Part shown: positions 10,123 through 19,654 of the stretch, piece after piece | Layout of the letters: every line of letters starts with the position of its first letter | Position numbering within the stretch: position 1 is the stretch's first letter | DNA from: an uncultured Lachnospiraceae bacterium | GTDB lineage: Bacteria; Bacillota; Clostridia; Lachnospirales; Lachnospiraceae | NCBI GenBank assembly: GCA_947631955.1 | Contig: CANRNJ010000012.1 | Span: forward strand, 40,760-104,759 | Length of the DNA stretch: 64,000 bases | Direction of reading: 5' to 3' | The notes under the pieces: generated by a model | What the model was told of the DNA's origin: nothing | The model's input: only the letters and a program-made list of their open reading frames with translations | The model's database searches: none | Program-made: the position numbers and the translations under genes

Positions 10123-10926
10123 CTAATTCGGGACCACGATGACCTGCGCGTTGTTGCAGTACGGATTCGTACATTCCATAGAAGATGTCACTTCCGATGT
10201 AAGCGTCATGCCGTTCCAGACAACGTCAATGTTCTTGGAATCCAGTTCCATGATCTTGTTGTCCCAGTCGATCTCGACGAACTGCGCTTCTACGCCCAGT
10301 TTTTCCGCTACCTTGCGGGCCATATCGGCATCGAAACCGATCCACTCACCGTTCTCGTCCTTGTAATCCATCGGGGCAAAATCCGTAATGCCGACGATCA
10401 GAGTACCTTTTCCCTGAATATATTCCACGTCGCTGTCCGACGCCGACGCCGTGAACTCACATTCCGGCTGCTCCACCAACGCCTCCTGAACACCGTATGT
10501 AGTGGCCGTTTCCTTCATGGAGCCGTCCGCATATGTTTCCGCAAACACGGCATTGATAAAGGAAGCCAGATCGGAACCCTTACGGCAGCCGACGCCGTAC
10601 TCCTCGGTAGTCAGTTCCGTCGTATACTTCATGTCGGGATAACTGGTGCCTTCTCCGATCATCGCGCCCGCCATCAGCAGATCGATGATCGCCGCATCCG
10701 ACGTACCCGAAGCGACTTCCATCAGCGCGTCCGCCTGAGAAGCTACCACGTTGGTCTGAAAACCGTTATCCTCTGCGGCTGCCTCACCGGCGCTCCCCGC
10801 CTCCACCGCATATACCATATCGGTGTCCGCCGCCGCATCCGGCTTCTGTGCGTCGTTTCCGCATCCCGCCAGTACCGTACACACTGTCATAGACAGCGCA
10901 AGAATAAGTGCAGATCTCTTTTTCAT
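10123..10926 (-). CDS. Amino-acid ABC transporter substrate-binding lipoprotein (importer 1)
   Basis: A 267-aa type 3 extracellular solute-binding protein (SBP_bac_3). The signal peptide MKKRSALILALSMTVCTVLAGC carries the lipobox LAGC, so the mature protein would be anchored through a lipid-modified Cys. KGTLIVGITDFAPMDYKDE and WIGFDADMARKVAEKLG are typical of glutamine/cystine/arginine binders. In ordinary members this motif is near the N-terminus. Here it begins near residue 175, after a stretch that looks like the second lobe, so the two lobes appear circularly permuted or rearranged. First gene of its operon; AGGAGGAG precedes the ATG. Confidence 0.85.
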   Translation of the reverse strand: MKKRSALILALSMTVCTVLAGCGNDAQKPDAAADTDMVYAVEAGSAGEAAAEDNGFQTNVVASQADALMEVASGTSDAAIIDLLMAGAMIGEGTSYPDMKYTTELTTEEYGVGCRKGSDLASFINAVFAETYADGSMKETATTYGVQEALVEQPECEFTASASDSDVEYIQGKGTLIVGITDFAPMDYKDENGEWIGFDADMARKVAEKLGVEAQFVEIDWDNKIMELDSKNIDVVWNGMTLTSEVTSSMECTNPYCNNAQVIVVPN

Positions 10927-11194
10927 AATGTTCTCCTCCTCTTATCGCATCGATTGGTTCCACACGCAGTAATAACGGTCTGAAACCGTTTGTATTTTAT
11001 CACAGCATCAGACTAAAGTAAATAGAAACAATGTATTGTATTGCACGGAAAGTGTGAGTAAAATATAATTATCCTGTGCCTCTATGGCGATACGGTCAAA
11101 AAACGCCGGTCCCCCGCGTACAGCGGACAAATAGAGCAGGGAAGCAAAAAGGCAGACGCATGGAGAAACGGCCGGAAAGGAAAACAGCGCAGAA

Positions 11195-12598
11195 ATGGAA
11201 AACAACTGGAAAGAAGCGGAAAATATGCCGGACAATGTTCCTGCGGAAAGAAAAGGCAGACACAGCAGAGAAAACATCAAGATCACCATGCAGATGGCAT
11301 GGCCCTCCATCATAGAGTCCTTCTTTGTGGCTTTCGCCGGACTGGTCGATTCCCTGATGGTAAGTTCCATCGGCTCTTACGCGGTGGCCGCCGTAGGTTT
11401 GACGACCCAGCCCAAATTTATGGGACTGGCGCTGTTTTTTGCCTTAAATGTAGCGATTTCCGCACTGACAGCGAGAAGACGGGGCGAGGAAAAGCAGGAT
11501 GACGCCAACCGTATCCTCATCACAGCAATCGTTTTCATCGCCGCAGCGGCTGTCGTCCTCAGCATCCTGTTTGTGCTTCTGGCAGACCCCATCATACGCC
11601 TGTGCGGTTCCACCGCCGAGACCCACGACAGCGCGGTGGCCTATTTCCGCATCATCATGGGCGGAATGATCTTCAACTGCATCCAGATGGGCATCAATTC
11701 CGCACAGCGCGGTGTGGGCAACACCAAGATCACCATGCGGACCAACGTCACCTCCAACACTGTGAACATCATCTTCAACTATCTGCTGATCGGCGGGCAT
11801 TTCGGTTTTCCCGCTCTGGGCATCCGCGGCGCTGCGATCGCAACGGTCTTAGGCACCGTGGTCGCTTCCGTGATGAGCGTACTCTCCGTCCTAAAGCCCG
11901 ACGGGTTCATCAGCATCCCTTATATCATCAAAAACAGAATATTCCCCGCCATGCAGAGTTTTCTCAACCTGATCAAAGTGGGCTACAGCGTTTTCTTTGA
12001 GCAGCTTCTGATGCGTGTCGGCTTCATGCTGACGGCGATCATGGCGGCCAAACAGGGGACTGACGCCATGGCGGCGCATCAGGTGGGCATGAACATTATG
12101 GGATTGTCGTTCTCCTTCGGCGACGGCCTGCAGGCGGCGGCCGTGGCCCTGATCGGGCGCAGTCTTGGCGCAGGCGATGAAAAACTTGCCAAAGAGTACG
12201 GGGCGATCTGCCGGATGTTCGGCGGCATCATCTCCGTGTGCCTTGCCGTGTTCTATTTCTTCGGCGCAAGGCCTCTCATGGGGCTTTTCTTCGAGGAAGA
12301 ACACATCATTGCCATCGGGGTGGATATCATGATGGTCATAATTCTTGTCGTGGTCTTCCAGATCTCCCAAGTCGTATATATGGGCTGCCTGCGGGGAGCC
12401 GGTGATACCTTCTACACCGCCGCGGCATCAACGATCAGCGTAACCTTTATCCGTACCGCCGGCTCTTATATCGGCGGTTATGTGCTTGGTTTCGGGATCG
12501 TCGGCATCTGGCTAGGCGTTCTGGCCGATCAGGTGTCCCGTTTCCTGTTTGCCTCGATCCGATTTAAACAGGGAAAATGGACCCGTATCAAAATATAA
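11195..12598 (+). CDS. MATE family efflux transporter
   Basis: A 467-aa polytopic membrane protein of the MATE superfamily. A hydrophilic N-terminal extension of about 30 residues precedes ITMQMAWPSIIESFFVAFAGLVDSLMVSSIG, which aligns with the first transmembrane helix of the family. GTDAMAAHQVGMNIMGLSFSFGDGLQAA is the usual motif in the second half. Substrate is unknown. Start choice is weak: neither ATG 11195 nor the ATG ten codons later has a strong Shine-Dalgarno. It is divergent from the importer 1 operon across 268 nt and ends at a bidirectional terminator. Confidence 0.9.
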   Translation: MENNWKEAENMPDNVPAERKGRHSRENIKITMQMAWPSIIESFFVAFAGLVDSLMVSSIGSYAVAAVGLTTQPKFMGLALFFALNVAISALTARRRGEEKQDDANRILITAIVFIAAAAVVLSILFVLLADPIIRLCGSTAETHDSAVAYFRIIMGGMIFNCIQMGINSAQRGVGNTKITMRTNVTSNTVNIIFNYLLIGGHFGFPALGIRGAAIATVLGTVVASVMSVLSVLKPDGFISIPYIIKNRIFPAMQSFLNLIKVGYSVFFEQLLMRVGFMLTAIMAAKQGTDAMAAHQVGMNIMGLSFSFGDGLQAAAVALIGRSLGAGDEKLAKEYGAICRMFGGIISVCLAVFYFFGARPLMGLFFEEEHIIAIGVDIMMVIILVVVFQISQVVYMGCLRGAGDTFYTAAASTISVTFIRTAGSYIGGYVLGFGIVGIWLGVLADQVSRFLFASIRFKQGKWTRIKI

Positions 12599-12621
12599 CA
12601 AATGCAGACCGATCGTAAAAA

Positions 12622-12645
12622 GGGGTATGCCATAAGGCATACCCC
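12622..12645. terminator. Bidirectional intrinsic terminator
   Basis: A perfect 10-bp stem, GGGGTATGCC with GGCATACCCC and an ATAA loop. On the minus strand it is followed by UUUUU, and on the plus strand by a U-rich tail. It separates the convergent MATE and substrate-binding protein genes. Confidence 0.85.
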
Positions 12646-12686
12646 TGTCTTGTTTCTTCTTTGAAGACTTTTACGATCCGCCGGTC

Positions 12687-13658
12687 TTACTCTTCGCTGT
12701 CCGCATCCAGATACTGTGCGCTGAGCGCGGAGATCGTACCATCCGCCAGCTTCGCCTCGATGGCGCTGTTGATCATATCAAGCAGCTGCGTGTTGCCCTT
12801 CTGAACGGCGATGGCATACTCTTCGGATTCAAATGCATCGGGATCTTCCACGATCTTAAGACCTTCATTATCATCCACATACTTCTGTGCGGTAGCGGAA
12901 TCGATTACAACTACGTCACACTTGCCGTTTACCAGCTCCAGGATCGCTTCGGTGCCTTTCTTGAACGCCTCATAGTCATATCCCATATCGGATACGCAGG
13001 TTTCGCCCGTGTATCCCTGTACGACACAGATCTTCTTGTCAGCCATATCCGCGGCCTTGGCGATATCGGAATCTTCCTTTACGATCATGACCTGTGTTGC
13101 CGTATAATAAGGAACGGAGAAATCAACCGCTTCCTTTCTCTCATCCGTCACCGTCATACCTGCGATGACCGCATCGATCTGACCGTTCTGCAGGGCGATC
13201 AGCAGAGAATCAAACTCCATGCTCTCGATCGCTGCCGTCATGCCGTTCTCCTCAGCGATCTGTTTAGCGATCGCCATATCGATACCGTCATACTGATCGA
13301 TCACACCGTTTGCCGCCACGAACTCAAAAGGCGGAAACTCCGGGTTCGTACCGAAAGTCAGCACACCGTCCTGTACAGTAGCTACCGCGCCGGTATCAGC
13401 TGCCGCGTCTGTCTGTGTATCCGCCGCTTCACTGTCCGCCGCCGCGTCTGTCTGTGCGTCTGCCGCTTCACTGTCCGCCGCCGCGTCTGTCTGTGCGTCT
13501 GCCGCTTCGCTGTCTGCTGCCGCGTCTGTCTGTGTGTCCTCCACAGCCGTTACATCCGTACTGTCTGCTGCGGCCGTATCATTGCCGCATGCCGTGAGCG
13601 CTGCCATTGTCATAGCCATAGACAATACAAGCGCCAATACTTTTGTTGCTTTTTTCAT
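12687..13658 (-). CDS. Amino-acid ABC transporter substrate-binding lipoprotein (importer 2) with repetitive linker
   Basis: A 323-aa SBP_bac_3 protein. Signal peptide ends at lipobox LTAC. Residues about 40-90 are a low-complexity Ala/Asp/Thr linker made of 13-residue repeats (TDAAADSEAADAQ), encoded by 39-bp tandem repeats at about 13403-13540. The folded domain begins at GVLTFGTNPEFPPFEF and has the family-typical IDAVIAGMTVTDERKEAVDFSVPYY. The linker would hold the binding domain away from the membrane. It follows the permease and ATPase genes after a 217-nt gap. AGGAGGAG precedes the start. Confidence 0.94.
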   Translation of the reverse strand: MKKATKVLALVLSMAMTMAALTACGNDTAAADSTDVTAVEDTQTDAAADSEAADAQTDAAADSEAADAQTDAAADSEAADTQTDAAADTGAVATVQDGVLTFGTNPEFPPFEFVAANGVIDQYDGIDMAIAKQIAEENGMTAAIESMEFDSLLIALQNGQIDAVIAGMTVTDERKEAVDFSVPYYTATQVMIVKEDSDIAKAADMADKKICVVQGYTGETCVSDMGYDYEAFKKGTEAILELVNGKCDVVVIDSATAQKYVDDNEGLKIVEDPDAFESEEYAIAVQKGNTQLLDMINSAIEAKLADGTISALSAQYLDADSEE

Positions 13659-13875
13659 AATGCTCTCCTCCTGTTAATTATTGATTTCAGGGGCCGCCCT
13701 TTATCCCGGTATAGGCCGGGATCTTATTCAAAAGACATTCCCTGTATCTGAAACCGTCCGCCGTATACCAACAGACGATCCGATACCGTATCGAGGCCGC
13801 AGATCATCACCACAGCGGCACCGCCGATGGGATGCCGTGATCCGGACGTGGGATGCCCACGCCGTTTCTGCGCTT
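13659..13875 (-). other. 217-nt gap before the importer 2 binding-protein gene
   Basis: Unusually long for an intra-operon spacer. It contains a short palindromic hairpin, CCCGG-TATAGG-CCGGG at about 13705-13720, and a GC-rich stretch without an open frame I can support. A separate promoter or an mRNA processing site that raises expression of the binding protein would fit, but no clear -35/-10 pair is visible. Confidence 0.3.
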
Positions 13876-14598
13876 TTACAGGACTTTGCTCAAAAACAGT
13901 TTCGTCCTCTCATTCTGCGGGTTCCCAAATACCTGCTCCGGCGTACCGCTCTCCATGACCTTGCCCTGATCGATGAAAAGCACCCGGCTTGCCACCTCTC
14001 TCGCAAACCCCATCTCATGCGTCACGATCACCATGGTCATGCCGGATCTCGCCAGATCTTTCATAACATCCAGCACTTCGCCCACCATTTCGGGATCCAG
14101 CGCCGACGTGGGTTCATCAAAGAGCATGATCTCTGGATTCATCGCCAGCGCTCTTGCGATCGCCACACGCTGCTTCTGCCCGCCGGACAGCTGCGCCGGA
14201 TAGGCATCGGCTTTCTCGGCCAGATTGACTCTTTCCAACAGCTCCTGCCCTCTTCTGACCGCTTCTTCTTTCGTCATTTTCTTAAGCAGAACAGGCGCTA
14301 ACGTAATATTATCCATGATGGTCAGATGGGGAAACAGATTAAACTGCTGAAACACCATTCCCATCTTCTGCCGGACTCTGTTCACATTGACCTTCGGCGC
14401 GTTGATGCGTTCATCGTCTACATAGATCTCCCCGTCGGTGGCCTTTTCCAACAGATTCAGACACCGCAGGAATGTACTCTTGCCCGAACCGGACGGCCCT
14501 ATGATAACTACGACTTCACCCTGCTCGATATGTTCGTCTATCCCGTCCAAGACCGTCAGATCACCGAATTTTTTGTGCAGGTTTTTTACTTTGATCAT
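13876..14598 (-). CDS. Polar amino-acid ABC transporter ATP-binding protein (importer 2)
   Basis: A 240-aa GlnQ-type ATPase. Walker A is [18 protein letters not shown], the Q-loop is [15 protein letters not shown], the signature is [15 protein letters not shown], Walker B is [20 protein letters not shown], and the switch His lies in [13 protein letters not shown]. It follows the permease by 12 nt. Gene order here is permease, ATPase, binding protein, the reverse position of the binding protein compared with importer 1. Confidence 0.96.
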   Translation of the reverse strand: MIKVKNLHKKFGDLTVLDGIDEHIEQGEVVVIIGPSGSGKSTFLRCLNLLEKATDGEIYVDDERINAPKVNVNRVRQKMGMVFQQFNLFPHLTIMDNITLAPVLLKKMTKEEAVRRGQELLERVNLAEKADAYPAQLSGGQKQRVAIARALAMNPEIMLFDEPTSALDPEMVGEVLDVMKDLARSGMTMVIVTHEMGFAREVASRVLFIDQGKVMESGTPEQVFGNPQNERTKLFLSKVL

Positions 14599-14610
14599 AG
14601 GTCTTTCCTC

Positions 14611-15309
14611 CTATCTGTTGTCGGATCTGCGCAGGAATTTTTCCACCTGCCGCAGCGCCAGCGTCAAAATCTTGATCAGCACATAATAGATGACCGCCGT
14701 TCCAAGCAGCGGCATGACCGGCTTATAGGTAGCGCTCTTGATGAAATCTCCCGCTTTCTGGATATCCATCAGCCCTACATAGCCGACGATGGCGGTTTCC
14801 TTGATCAGCACAATGAACTCGTTGCACAGCGCCGGGAAAATATTTTTCACCGCCTGCGGGATCACGATGCGCGACATCGTCTGATAAGCGTTCAATCCAA
14901 GCGAACGCCCCGCCTCCGTCTGTCCGTGATCCACAGACAGGATGCCCGCGCGGATGATCTCCGACACATAGGCGCCCGAATTGATGCCGAAGGCAATCGC
15001 GGCGATGATCCACTTCTCCCAATGCACATTGGCAAAGATTACAAAGTAGATGAACATCAGCTGCGTCACGGAAGGCGTCCCCCGGATGATGTCCGTATAG
15101 ATCCCTCCGATGATCTTCAAGGGTTTGAAGCCGGACACATTGCACAGCGCGATCAACACGCCGATCAGAATACCGATAGCGATCGCTAAAAGCGATACCT
15201 TAATGGTAACGCCGACGCCGTCTATCAACAGTTTGTAACGATCTTCTCTGATAAAGGAACTGTAGAAATCAGCGCAAAAATCAGCCCACCATACCTGTAA
15301 GCCTGTCAT
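14611..15309 (-). CDS. Polar amino-acid ABC transporter permease (importer 2)
   Basis: A 232-aa membrane permease of the HisM/GlnP family. A hydrophilic start (TGLQVWWADFCADF) precedes about five membrane helices. The EAA loop is GQTEAGRSLGLNAYQTM, and the family segment DIIRGTPSVTQLMFIYFVIF is present. It is the first gene of the importer 2 operon and has a well-formed promoter at 15435-15464. Confidence 0.95.
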   Translation of the reverse strand: MTGLQVWWADFCADFYSSFIREDRYKLLIDGVGVTIKVSLLAIAIGILIGVLIALCNVSGFKPLKIIGGIYTDIIRGTPSVTQLMFIYFVIFANVHWEKWIIAAIAFGINSGAYVSEIIRAGILSVDHGQTEAGRSLGLNAYQTMSRIVIPQAVKNIFPALCNEFIVLIKETAIVGYVGLMDIQKAGDFIKSATYKPVMPLLGTAVIYYVLIKILTLALRQVEKFLRRSDNR

Positions 15310-15434
15310 ACGTCATACTCCTCTTCTTTCCGAAATACAATATACACAAAGCGGCCGCAGTCCGTCTTTACATAAAATCAGGGTCAAAGCAGCGCCTCCT
15401 CTGCATCTTGCGCACATCTTTGTACCCTTGCTGC

Positions 15435-15464
15435 ATTATAACACAAAATAACACAAAGATTCAA
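15435..15464 (-). promoter_or_regulatory. SigA-type promoter of importer 2 operon
   Basis: On the minus strand TTGAAT (15459-15464), an 18-nt spacer and a perfect TATAAT (15435-15440) lie about 125 nt upstream of the permease start. The leader between them shows no recognisable riboswitch. Confidence 0.65.
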
Positions 15465-15604
15465 GATTGAAAACCATTTGCATCATTTTTGCATCATTTA
15501 TCGGCGAAATGTTGCTATTATGCGCCGGACGTGACATACTTATTATCAGTCCCATGCGCAGCAGGGGACATCCGAAACGATAAAACGGAGGACTTATATC
15601 GATT

Positions 15605-17053
15605 ATGAAAAACCAATCTATGGAAAATACGGAAAACATGGAAAAATCTCTGTGGGACCGATTCCCGGACGGATCATGGGACCGCAGGCCGTTTAGAAAG
15701 ATCTGCTGCATGTCGGTTCTTTGCACCGCGCTTCTCTTCACCGCGTGTCAGGCAGAAGACGCGCAGGCACCCAATGACGGTGTCGTCGAATCCGTCAGTC
15801 CTGAGGATGTACAGACGCCTGACAGCACCGAAGCCGCGGAAACGGAACCCGCAGCAGCGCCGGATACAGAACCTTCCGGCGAAGAGGAAGCCAATACGGC
15901 CGATGCCCCGGAAGAATCGTCCGAAGTGACCATCAGCAGCCAGCCAGCCACATCCGTTTCGATCACGATGCAGACGCCGGACAAAACCGAACTGACCGAC
16001 GACAACGGCACTCTTTACTATACGTCGGAATACTCCTATCCCGTTGTTTCCATCGAGGGAAATGATGCGGCGGCGGATAAGATCAACGCCGACATCCTCG
16101 CGGAGATGGATAACCTCTATGCCGCCGGTGAAACTACGGCGGACGATGCGCTTGAATGGCTGCAGTCCATCATCTCAGACGGCGATTCTGTAGAGGACTT
16201 TTTCCGCGCCTACAGTGTTTCCGCCTCCTACAACATACAGCGGGCCGACGACAGCGTTATTTCTTTTACGATCTACACCTATACGGATATGGGCGGCGCA
16301 CACGGCGATTATACCATCAGTGGAGTTACGTATGATACGCAGACCGGTGAAAAACTTACCCTCTCCGAACTGAGCGGGGATCCCGACGCGTTCCATTCCG
16401 CCACTCTCGCTTACAATCAGGCTCTGGCGCAGACCGAAGCCTTCAGCGAACGCATGTATACCACGGACGATATCACCAACGGCACACTGGAAAACGTACT
16501 GTATGCAGAGGGCGCCTGGTATCTTTCGGAAGCAGGCCTTGTCTTCTTCAGCAATCCCTATGCCCTCGGCCCCTATGCTTCCGGAGCGATCGAATTCATC
16601 ATCCCTTACAAAGATCTGGCGGATATGGGATTCAAAGAGCAATACGGTTACAGCGGCAGAATGATCATGCCTCTGGAAGAAAAGCAGGAACTGACCGTTG
16701 ACCTGAACGGCGATGGCGCAGAAGATACCCTGTTTTTCTATAGTGAATCCGCTTACAGCGACGACGGCTCATACAAGATGGCAAACCATCTGACCATCAA
16801 CGGTACCGATTTTGCGGATACGGTCGCGGAAACTCTTCCGGCAGATGCATGGGCCAGTATTGCCCTGTACGACTTAAATACCGACGATGAATATCTGGAT
16901 ATCGCCCTGCCTGTCGTCTTTGCCGACGGCGATACATACACACCGCACAGCTTCTTTTTCCGCTATGAAACGGACGGCGCGCTCACTTATCTGGGCAAGG
17001 TCAAAGAAGATGTCACGGATCCCGCCGCAGCCTTCACCGAACTTACGCCTTAA
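15605..17053 (+). CDS. DUF3298/RsiV-like domain lipoprotein
   Basis: A 482-aa secreted protein. After an unusually long 35-residue n-region, CCMSVLCTALLFTAC forms a short hydrophobic segment ending in a lipobox. An acidic Ala/Glu/Pro-rich linker follows (to about residue 115). The folded part begins near YYTSEYSYPVVSIEGND and contains a YTYTDMGGAHGDYTISGVTYD stretch like the DUF3298 domain of RsiV and related surface lipoproteins, with the SGAIEFIIPYKDLADMG end. The last third has DLNGDGAEDTLFFY, an FG-GAP-like Ca-binding loop. Function is unknown. An internal ATG at the hydrophobic segment could be the real start, but it lacks a ribosome-binding site, whereas GGAGG precedes 15605. Confidence 0.8.
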   Translation: MKNQSMENTENMEKSLWDRFPDGSWDRRPFRKICCMSVLCTALLFTACQAEDAQAPNDGVVESVSPEDVQTPDSTEAAETEPAAAPDTEPSGEEEANTADAPEESSEVTISSQPATSVSITMQTPDKTELTDDNGTLYYTSEYSYPVVSIEGNDAAADKINADILAEMDNLYAAGETTADDALEWLQSIISDGDSVEDFFRAYSVSASYNIQRADDSVISFTIYTYTDMGGAHGDYTISGVTYDTQTGEKLTLSELSGDPDAFHSATLAYNQALAQTEAFSERMYTTDDITNGTLENVLYAEGAWYLSEAGLVFFSNPYALGPYASGAIEFIIPYKDLADMGFKEQYGYSGRMIMPLEEKQELTVDLNGDGAEDTLFFYSESAYSDDGSYKMANHLTINGTDFADTVAETLPADAWASIALYDLNTDDEYLDIALPVVFADGDTYTPHSFFFRYETDGALTYLGKVKEDVTDPAAAFTELTP

Positions 17054-17060
17054 CGACAAA

Positions 17061-17080
17061 GCGCAGCCTATCGGCTGCGC
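17061..17080. terminator. Hairpin between convergent genes
   Basis: GCGCAGCC-TATC-GGCTGCGC, a perfect 8-bp stem with short U-rich tails on both sides. It includes the stop codon of the DUF4422 gene on the minus strand. Confidence 0.6.
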
Positions 17081-18225
17081 TCTATCATTTCCACGACTTC
17101 CCGCAGACGCTCTTCGTCTGTGATAAAAAGTCTTGCAGACGCTTCGACCGCCACATCCGTCACGTTCTGTCCGCGCAGAAACCGGACAGCGTCTTCCGGC
17201 AGCTCCTCTTTTGCGTCCGCCTGCTCCCGGCCTGCCGGACCCCGCGCGGCGTTTTGTTTTACGGCGCAGTCGTTTATGATCCCGTTCAATTTCGTGAAAT
17301 AACGCATCAATCCGTCAAAATCCCTGATCCGGTCCACCACGCTCTCCCCGTAAGCCTCCCGTTCCAACGTACAGACCGCGACCACCTGCATGGACAGTTT
17401 CAGTTCGCCCGTAATGTCCGAAGCCTCCATCAGCACATCCGGACGCTTTTCCAACACCTTCAAGAAATACTGCTTTGCGTCTGCAAGACTGCCCGCCGCA
17501 AAATACTCCGCCAGTTTTTCTTTTACCTGCCGCGTTTCATATTTCTCAGTGGTCATGCCGACTTTACACTCGTACACCTTAAGCCCTTTTACCGTGGTCC
17601 ATACATACAGCAGAAACTCCGACAAAAAACCGAACACCCGCTTGTGATAATCGTCATAACCGCTGGGATCGATCCTTTTTTCCACCTCTGCAAATATGGA
17701 AAAGAGCCACTGAGCATACTCGTCGTACCGTTTTTTGTCCGTCACCATCATATTGCCAAAATAGGTGCCGTTGCTGTGCACCAGACGTTCAAATGCATCA
17801 TAATATCCGGGATACATCCGCCGTATCGTTTCGCCGGTAATGTCCAGATCCTGTATATTGTAATCACCCGCATAACCGTCGTAATAAGAGAAATTAAGCT
17901 TCAGTTTCTTGGAGGTAATGATATCGTGGTCCTTTAAGATCTCCAGATAATCCCTTTCATTTAAGATCCGCCCATCTTCGGTGCAGAAATATCGTCTGTA
18001 ATGGCAGACGCCCACATAATCCGTAGTGCGTATGTTCTTCCAGACCCAGTATACCCCTGTCAGTTCCCCATAATAACGGTTCTTTGCTGATATGTTGTCG
18101 CCGGTATCATCTCCGGCATATCCGTAATCCGGCGAACACGCGCGTCCTACATGCAGCGGCACATAGACCGGATCCTTGGGTATCGGGAATTTTTTATGCG
18201 TCATGGTAAAAATCGTGACTCCCAT
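17068..18225 (-). CDS. DUF4422 domain protein (glycosyltransferase-like)
   Basis: A 385-aa cytoplasmic protein. Residues about 10-260 match DUF4422, found in capsule and exopolysaccharide loci and thought to be a glycosyltransferase. Markers are YVPLHVGRA, the DNISAKNRYYGELTGVYWVWKN block, VGVCHYRRYF, the NGTYFGNMMVTDKKRYDEYAQWLF segment and the FGFLSEFLLYVW helix. The C-terminal 120 residues are charged and family-variable. It begins 12 nt after the stop of the upstream nuclease-like gene and is probably co-transcribed. No polysaccharide genes flank it. Confidence 0.85.
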   Translation of the reverse strand: MGVTIFTMTHKKFPIPKDPVYVPLHVGRACSPDYGYAGDDTGDNISAKNRYYGELTGVYWVWKNIRTTDYVGVCHYRRYFCTEDGRILNERDYLEILKDHDIITSKKLKLNFSYYDGYAGDYNIQDLDITGETIRRMYPGYYDAFERLVHSNGTYFGNMMVTDKKRYDEYAQWLFSIFAEVEKRIDPSGYDDYHKRVFGFLSEFLLYVWTTVKGLKVYECKVGMTTEKYETRQVKEKLAEYFAAGSLADAKQYFLKVLEKRPDVLMEASDITGELKLSMQVVAVCTLEREAYGESVVDRIRDFDGLMRYFTKLNGIINDCAVKQNAARGPAGREQADAKEELPEDAVRFLRGQNVTDVAVEASARLFITDEERLREVVEMIERSR

Positions 18226-18237
18226 AGCGCCCCCTCC

Positions 18238-19179
18238 TTAGGACTCTTTAGCCATTGCCGCCCGAAACGCTTTCTCCGGCATGGACATGCGCTGCGCCGC
18301 CTCGGACACGGTCAGGATCCCGTCGCGCACAAGCGGGATCATAACGGACAGCGCGCCCATTTCCTTTCCTTCTTCCCGGATCGTCCGCTCATATTTCTCC
18401 GCGTCAAATTCTTCCAGTATCATTCCCAGCACCTCCGCCTTATTATCCTTGAAAAATCTTTTCAATATATTATGCTCTATGCAATAATCTATGGCTTTTG
18501 CGTACGCTTCCCGTATTTCCGTTCCTTCCGCCATATATTTCCTTCCAATCGCCACAAACTGCGAATACTGCCCCAGCAGCGGGCACTTTTCCATCAATTC
18601 TCTGTTGTGTCCCCAGTTGATGTTCAGCACATGGACCTTGACTTCCACATCCGATCCCCATGCGCTTCCTTCAAACGCTTCCGACAGACTGATCTCCCAT
18701 TCATCCGCCGCATCCCCGCCCACGTCTTCCTCCCCGTTGTAGAATACGACGCACCGCGGCGAAGGCAGAACGATCCTGCTGCTTCCGTACAGACTGAGCT
18801 TGGCGCTCTGTATGATCTTCTGGTATTCCTCCGCCAGATAGATCATAAACCGCACCGGCAGGTTTCCGTTCATGGTGCTCTGGTGCTCGTACAGACTGAG
18901 CGTCCCGGCCATGATGAAAGCCAGATCATTCTTCATAACGATATATACCGCACCCTCTATCGTCACGATCTTCATCTCGGACGGATCGCTGTACTCCGTT
19001 TTGTTCAAGGCATTGTACAGTTTCAGGAGCGCTTCCGTGTCATGTGTGAACAGATGCCGGAACAGGCGGTCTTTGACCTGTCTGCGGACTCCCGCCGCAT
19101 CCTTTTCCGCCTGCATCTCCCCACACGTTTCCGATTCCGCCAAAGCCCGCTTCTTGGCTTCCGCTTCTTGGTATCCCAT
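18238..19179 (-). CDS. Rpn/PD-(D/E)XK family transposase-like nuclease
   Basis: A 313-aa protein of the recombination-promoting nuclease (Rpn, PDDEXK_2) type, very common in Lachnospiraceae. Recognisable are VKDRLFRHLFTHDTEALLKLYNALN, DPSEMKIVTIEGAVYIVMKNDLAFIM, and SLYEHQSTMNGNLPVRFMIYLAEEY, which contains the E-x-Q catalytic-site equivalent. The C-terminus carries a helical repeat ending in GILTVSEAAQRMSM. GGGAGG lies just before the ATG at 19177-19179, so that start is preferred over the upstream in-frame ATG at 19209. These proteins can nick DNA and promote RecA-independent recombination; their cellular role is unsettled. Confidence 0.85.
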   Translation of the reverse strand: MGYQEAEAKKRALAESETCGEMQAEKDAAGVRRQVKDRLFRHLFTHDTEALLKLYNALNKTEYSDPSEMKIVTIEGAVYIVMKNDLAFIMAGTLSLYEHQSTMNGNLPVRFMIYLAEEYQKIIQSAKLSLYGSSRIVLPSPRCVVFYNGEEDVGGDAADEWEISLSEAFEGSAWGSDVEVKVHVLNINWGHNRELMEKCPLLGQYSQFVAIGRKYMAEGTEIREAYAKAIDYCIEHNILKRFFKDNKAEVLGMILEEFDAEKYERTIREEGKEMGALSVMIPLVRDGILTVSEAAQRMSMPEKAFRAAMAKES

Positions 19180-19373
19180 ATTTCCTCCCATTTCCGGCAG
19201 GAACACCAAGGTCTTATCCCGACAGTCCTGCCTTATTTTGTCCTCTTAGAAAATTCCGACAGAAACTGTCATGAATGTGCGGAACCGCACAATGCTTAGA
19301 ATTTCTCTGATGCATTTATCATATAAGATGTGATCCCTGTTGTCAATAGATTTTGCAATATTTTATTAACGTT

Positions 19374-19538
19374 TTATCGTTTATTCCTGCCAAACTTATC
19401 CATTGCAAAGTCGAGCACTTTGACAATAAACAGGATGATCCCCATGCAGATCCCTAAAGGGATCGCAAACAGCCCGATCAACAGAAGACAACTCCAGAAT
19501 ACCAGTCCGGAAACGGTCTTGCGCATTTGTTCTTTCAC
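19374..19538 (-). CDS. Small membrane protein, GTG start
   Basis: A 54-aa protein starting at GTG 19538 with AAAGGAG six bases upstream (an upstream ATG at 19571 lacks such a site). Two hydrophobic stretches, GLVFWSCLLLIGLFAIPLGI and MGIILFIVKVLDFAM, are followed by a basic tail, DKFGRNKR. It belongs to no family I recognise. Monocistronic, between the nuclease gene and the divergent SPFH gene. Confidence 0.55.
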   Translation of the reverse strand: MKEQMRKTVSGLVFWSCLLLIGLFAIPLGICMGIILFIVKVLDFAMDKFGRNKR

Positions 19539-19654
19539 ACTAATCTCCTTTCCGCCGCCTGCTGTTTTCATTTTGTCACGCGCCAGCCTGTGCCGCCATT
19601 GATTCGACTTGCATTTTTTGTCTTCATCTTACATTTTTGTAAGGCATAAAGCGC

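Noticed and set aside
13403..13540. CRISPR array
   Set aside because: The regular 39-bp repeats are in frame within a coding linker, without unique spacers.
18151..19299. 382-codon plus-strand frame
   Set aside because: Antisense to the Rpn-type nuclease gene, which has a good ribosome-binding site and family motifs.
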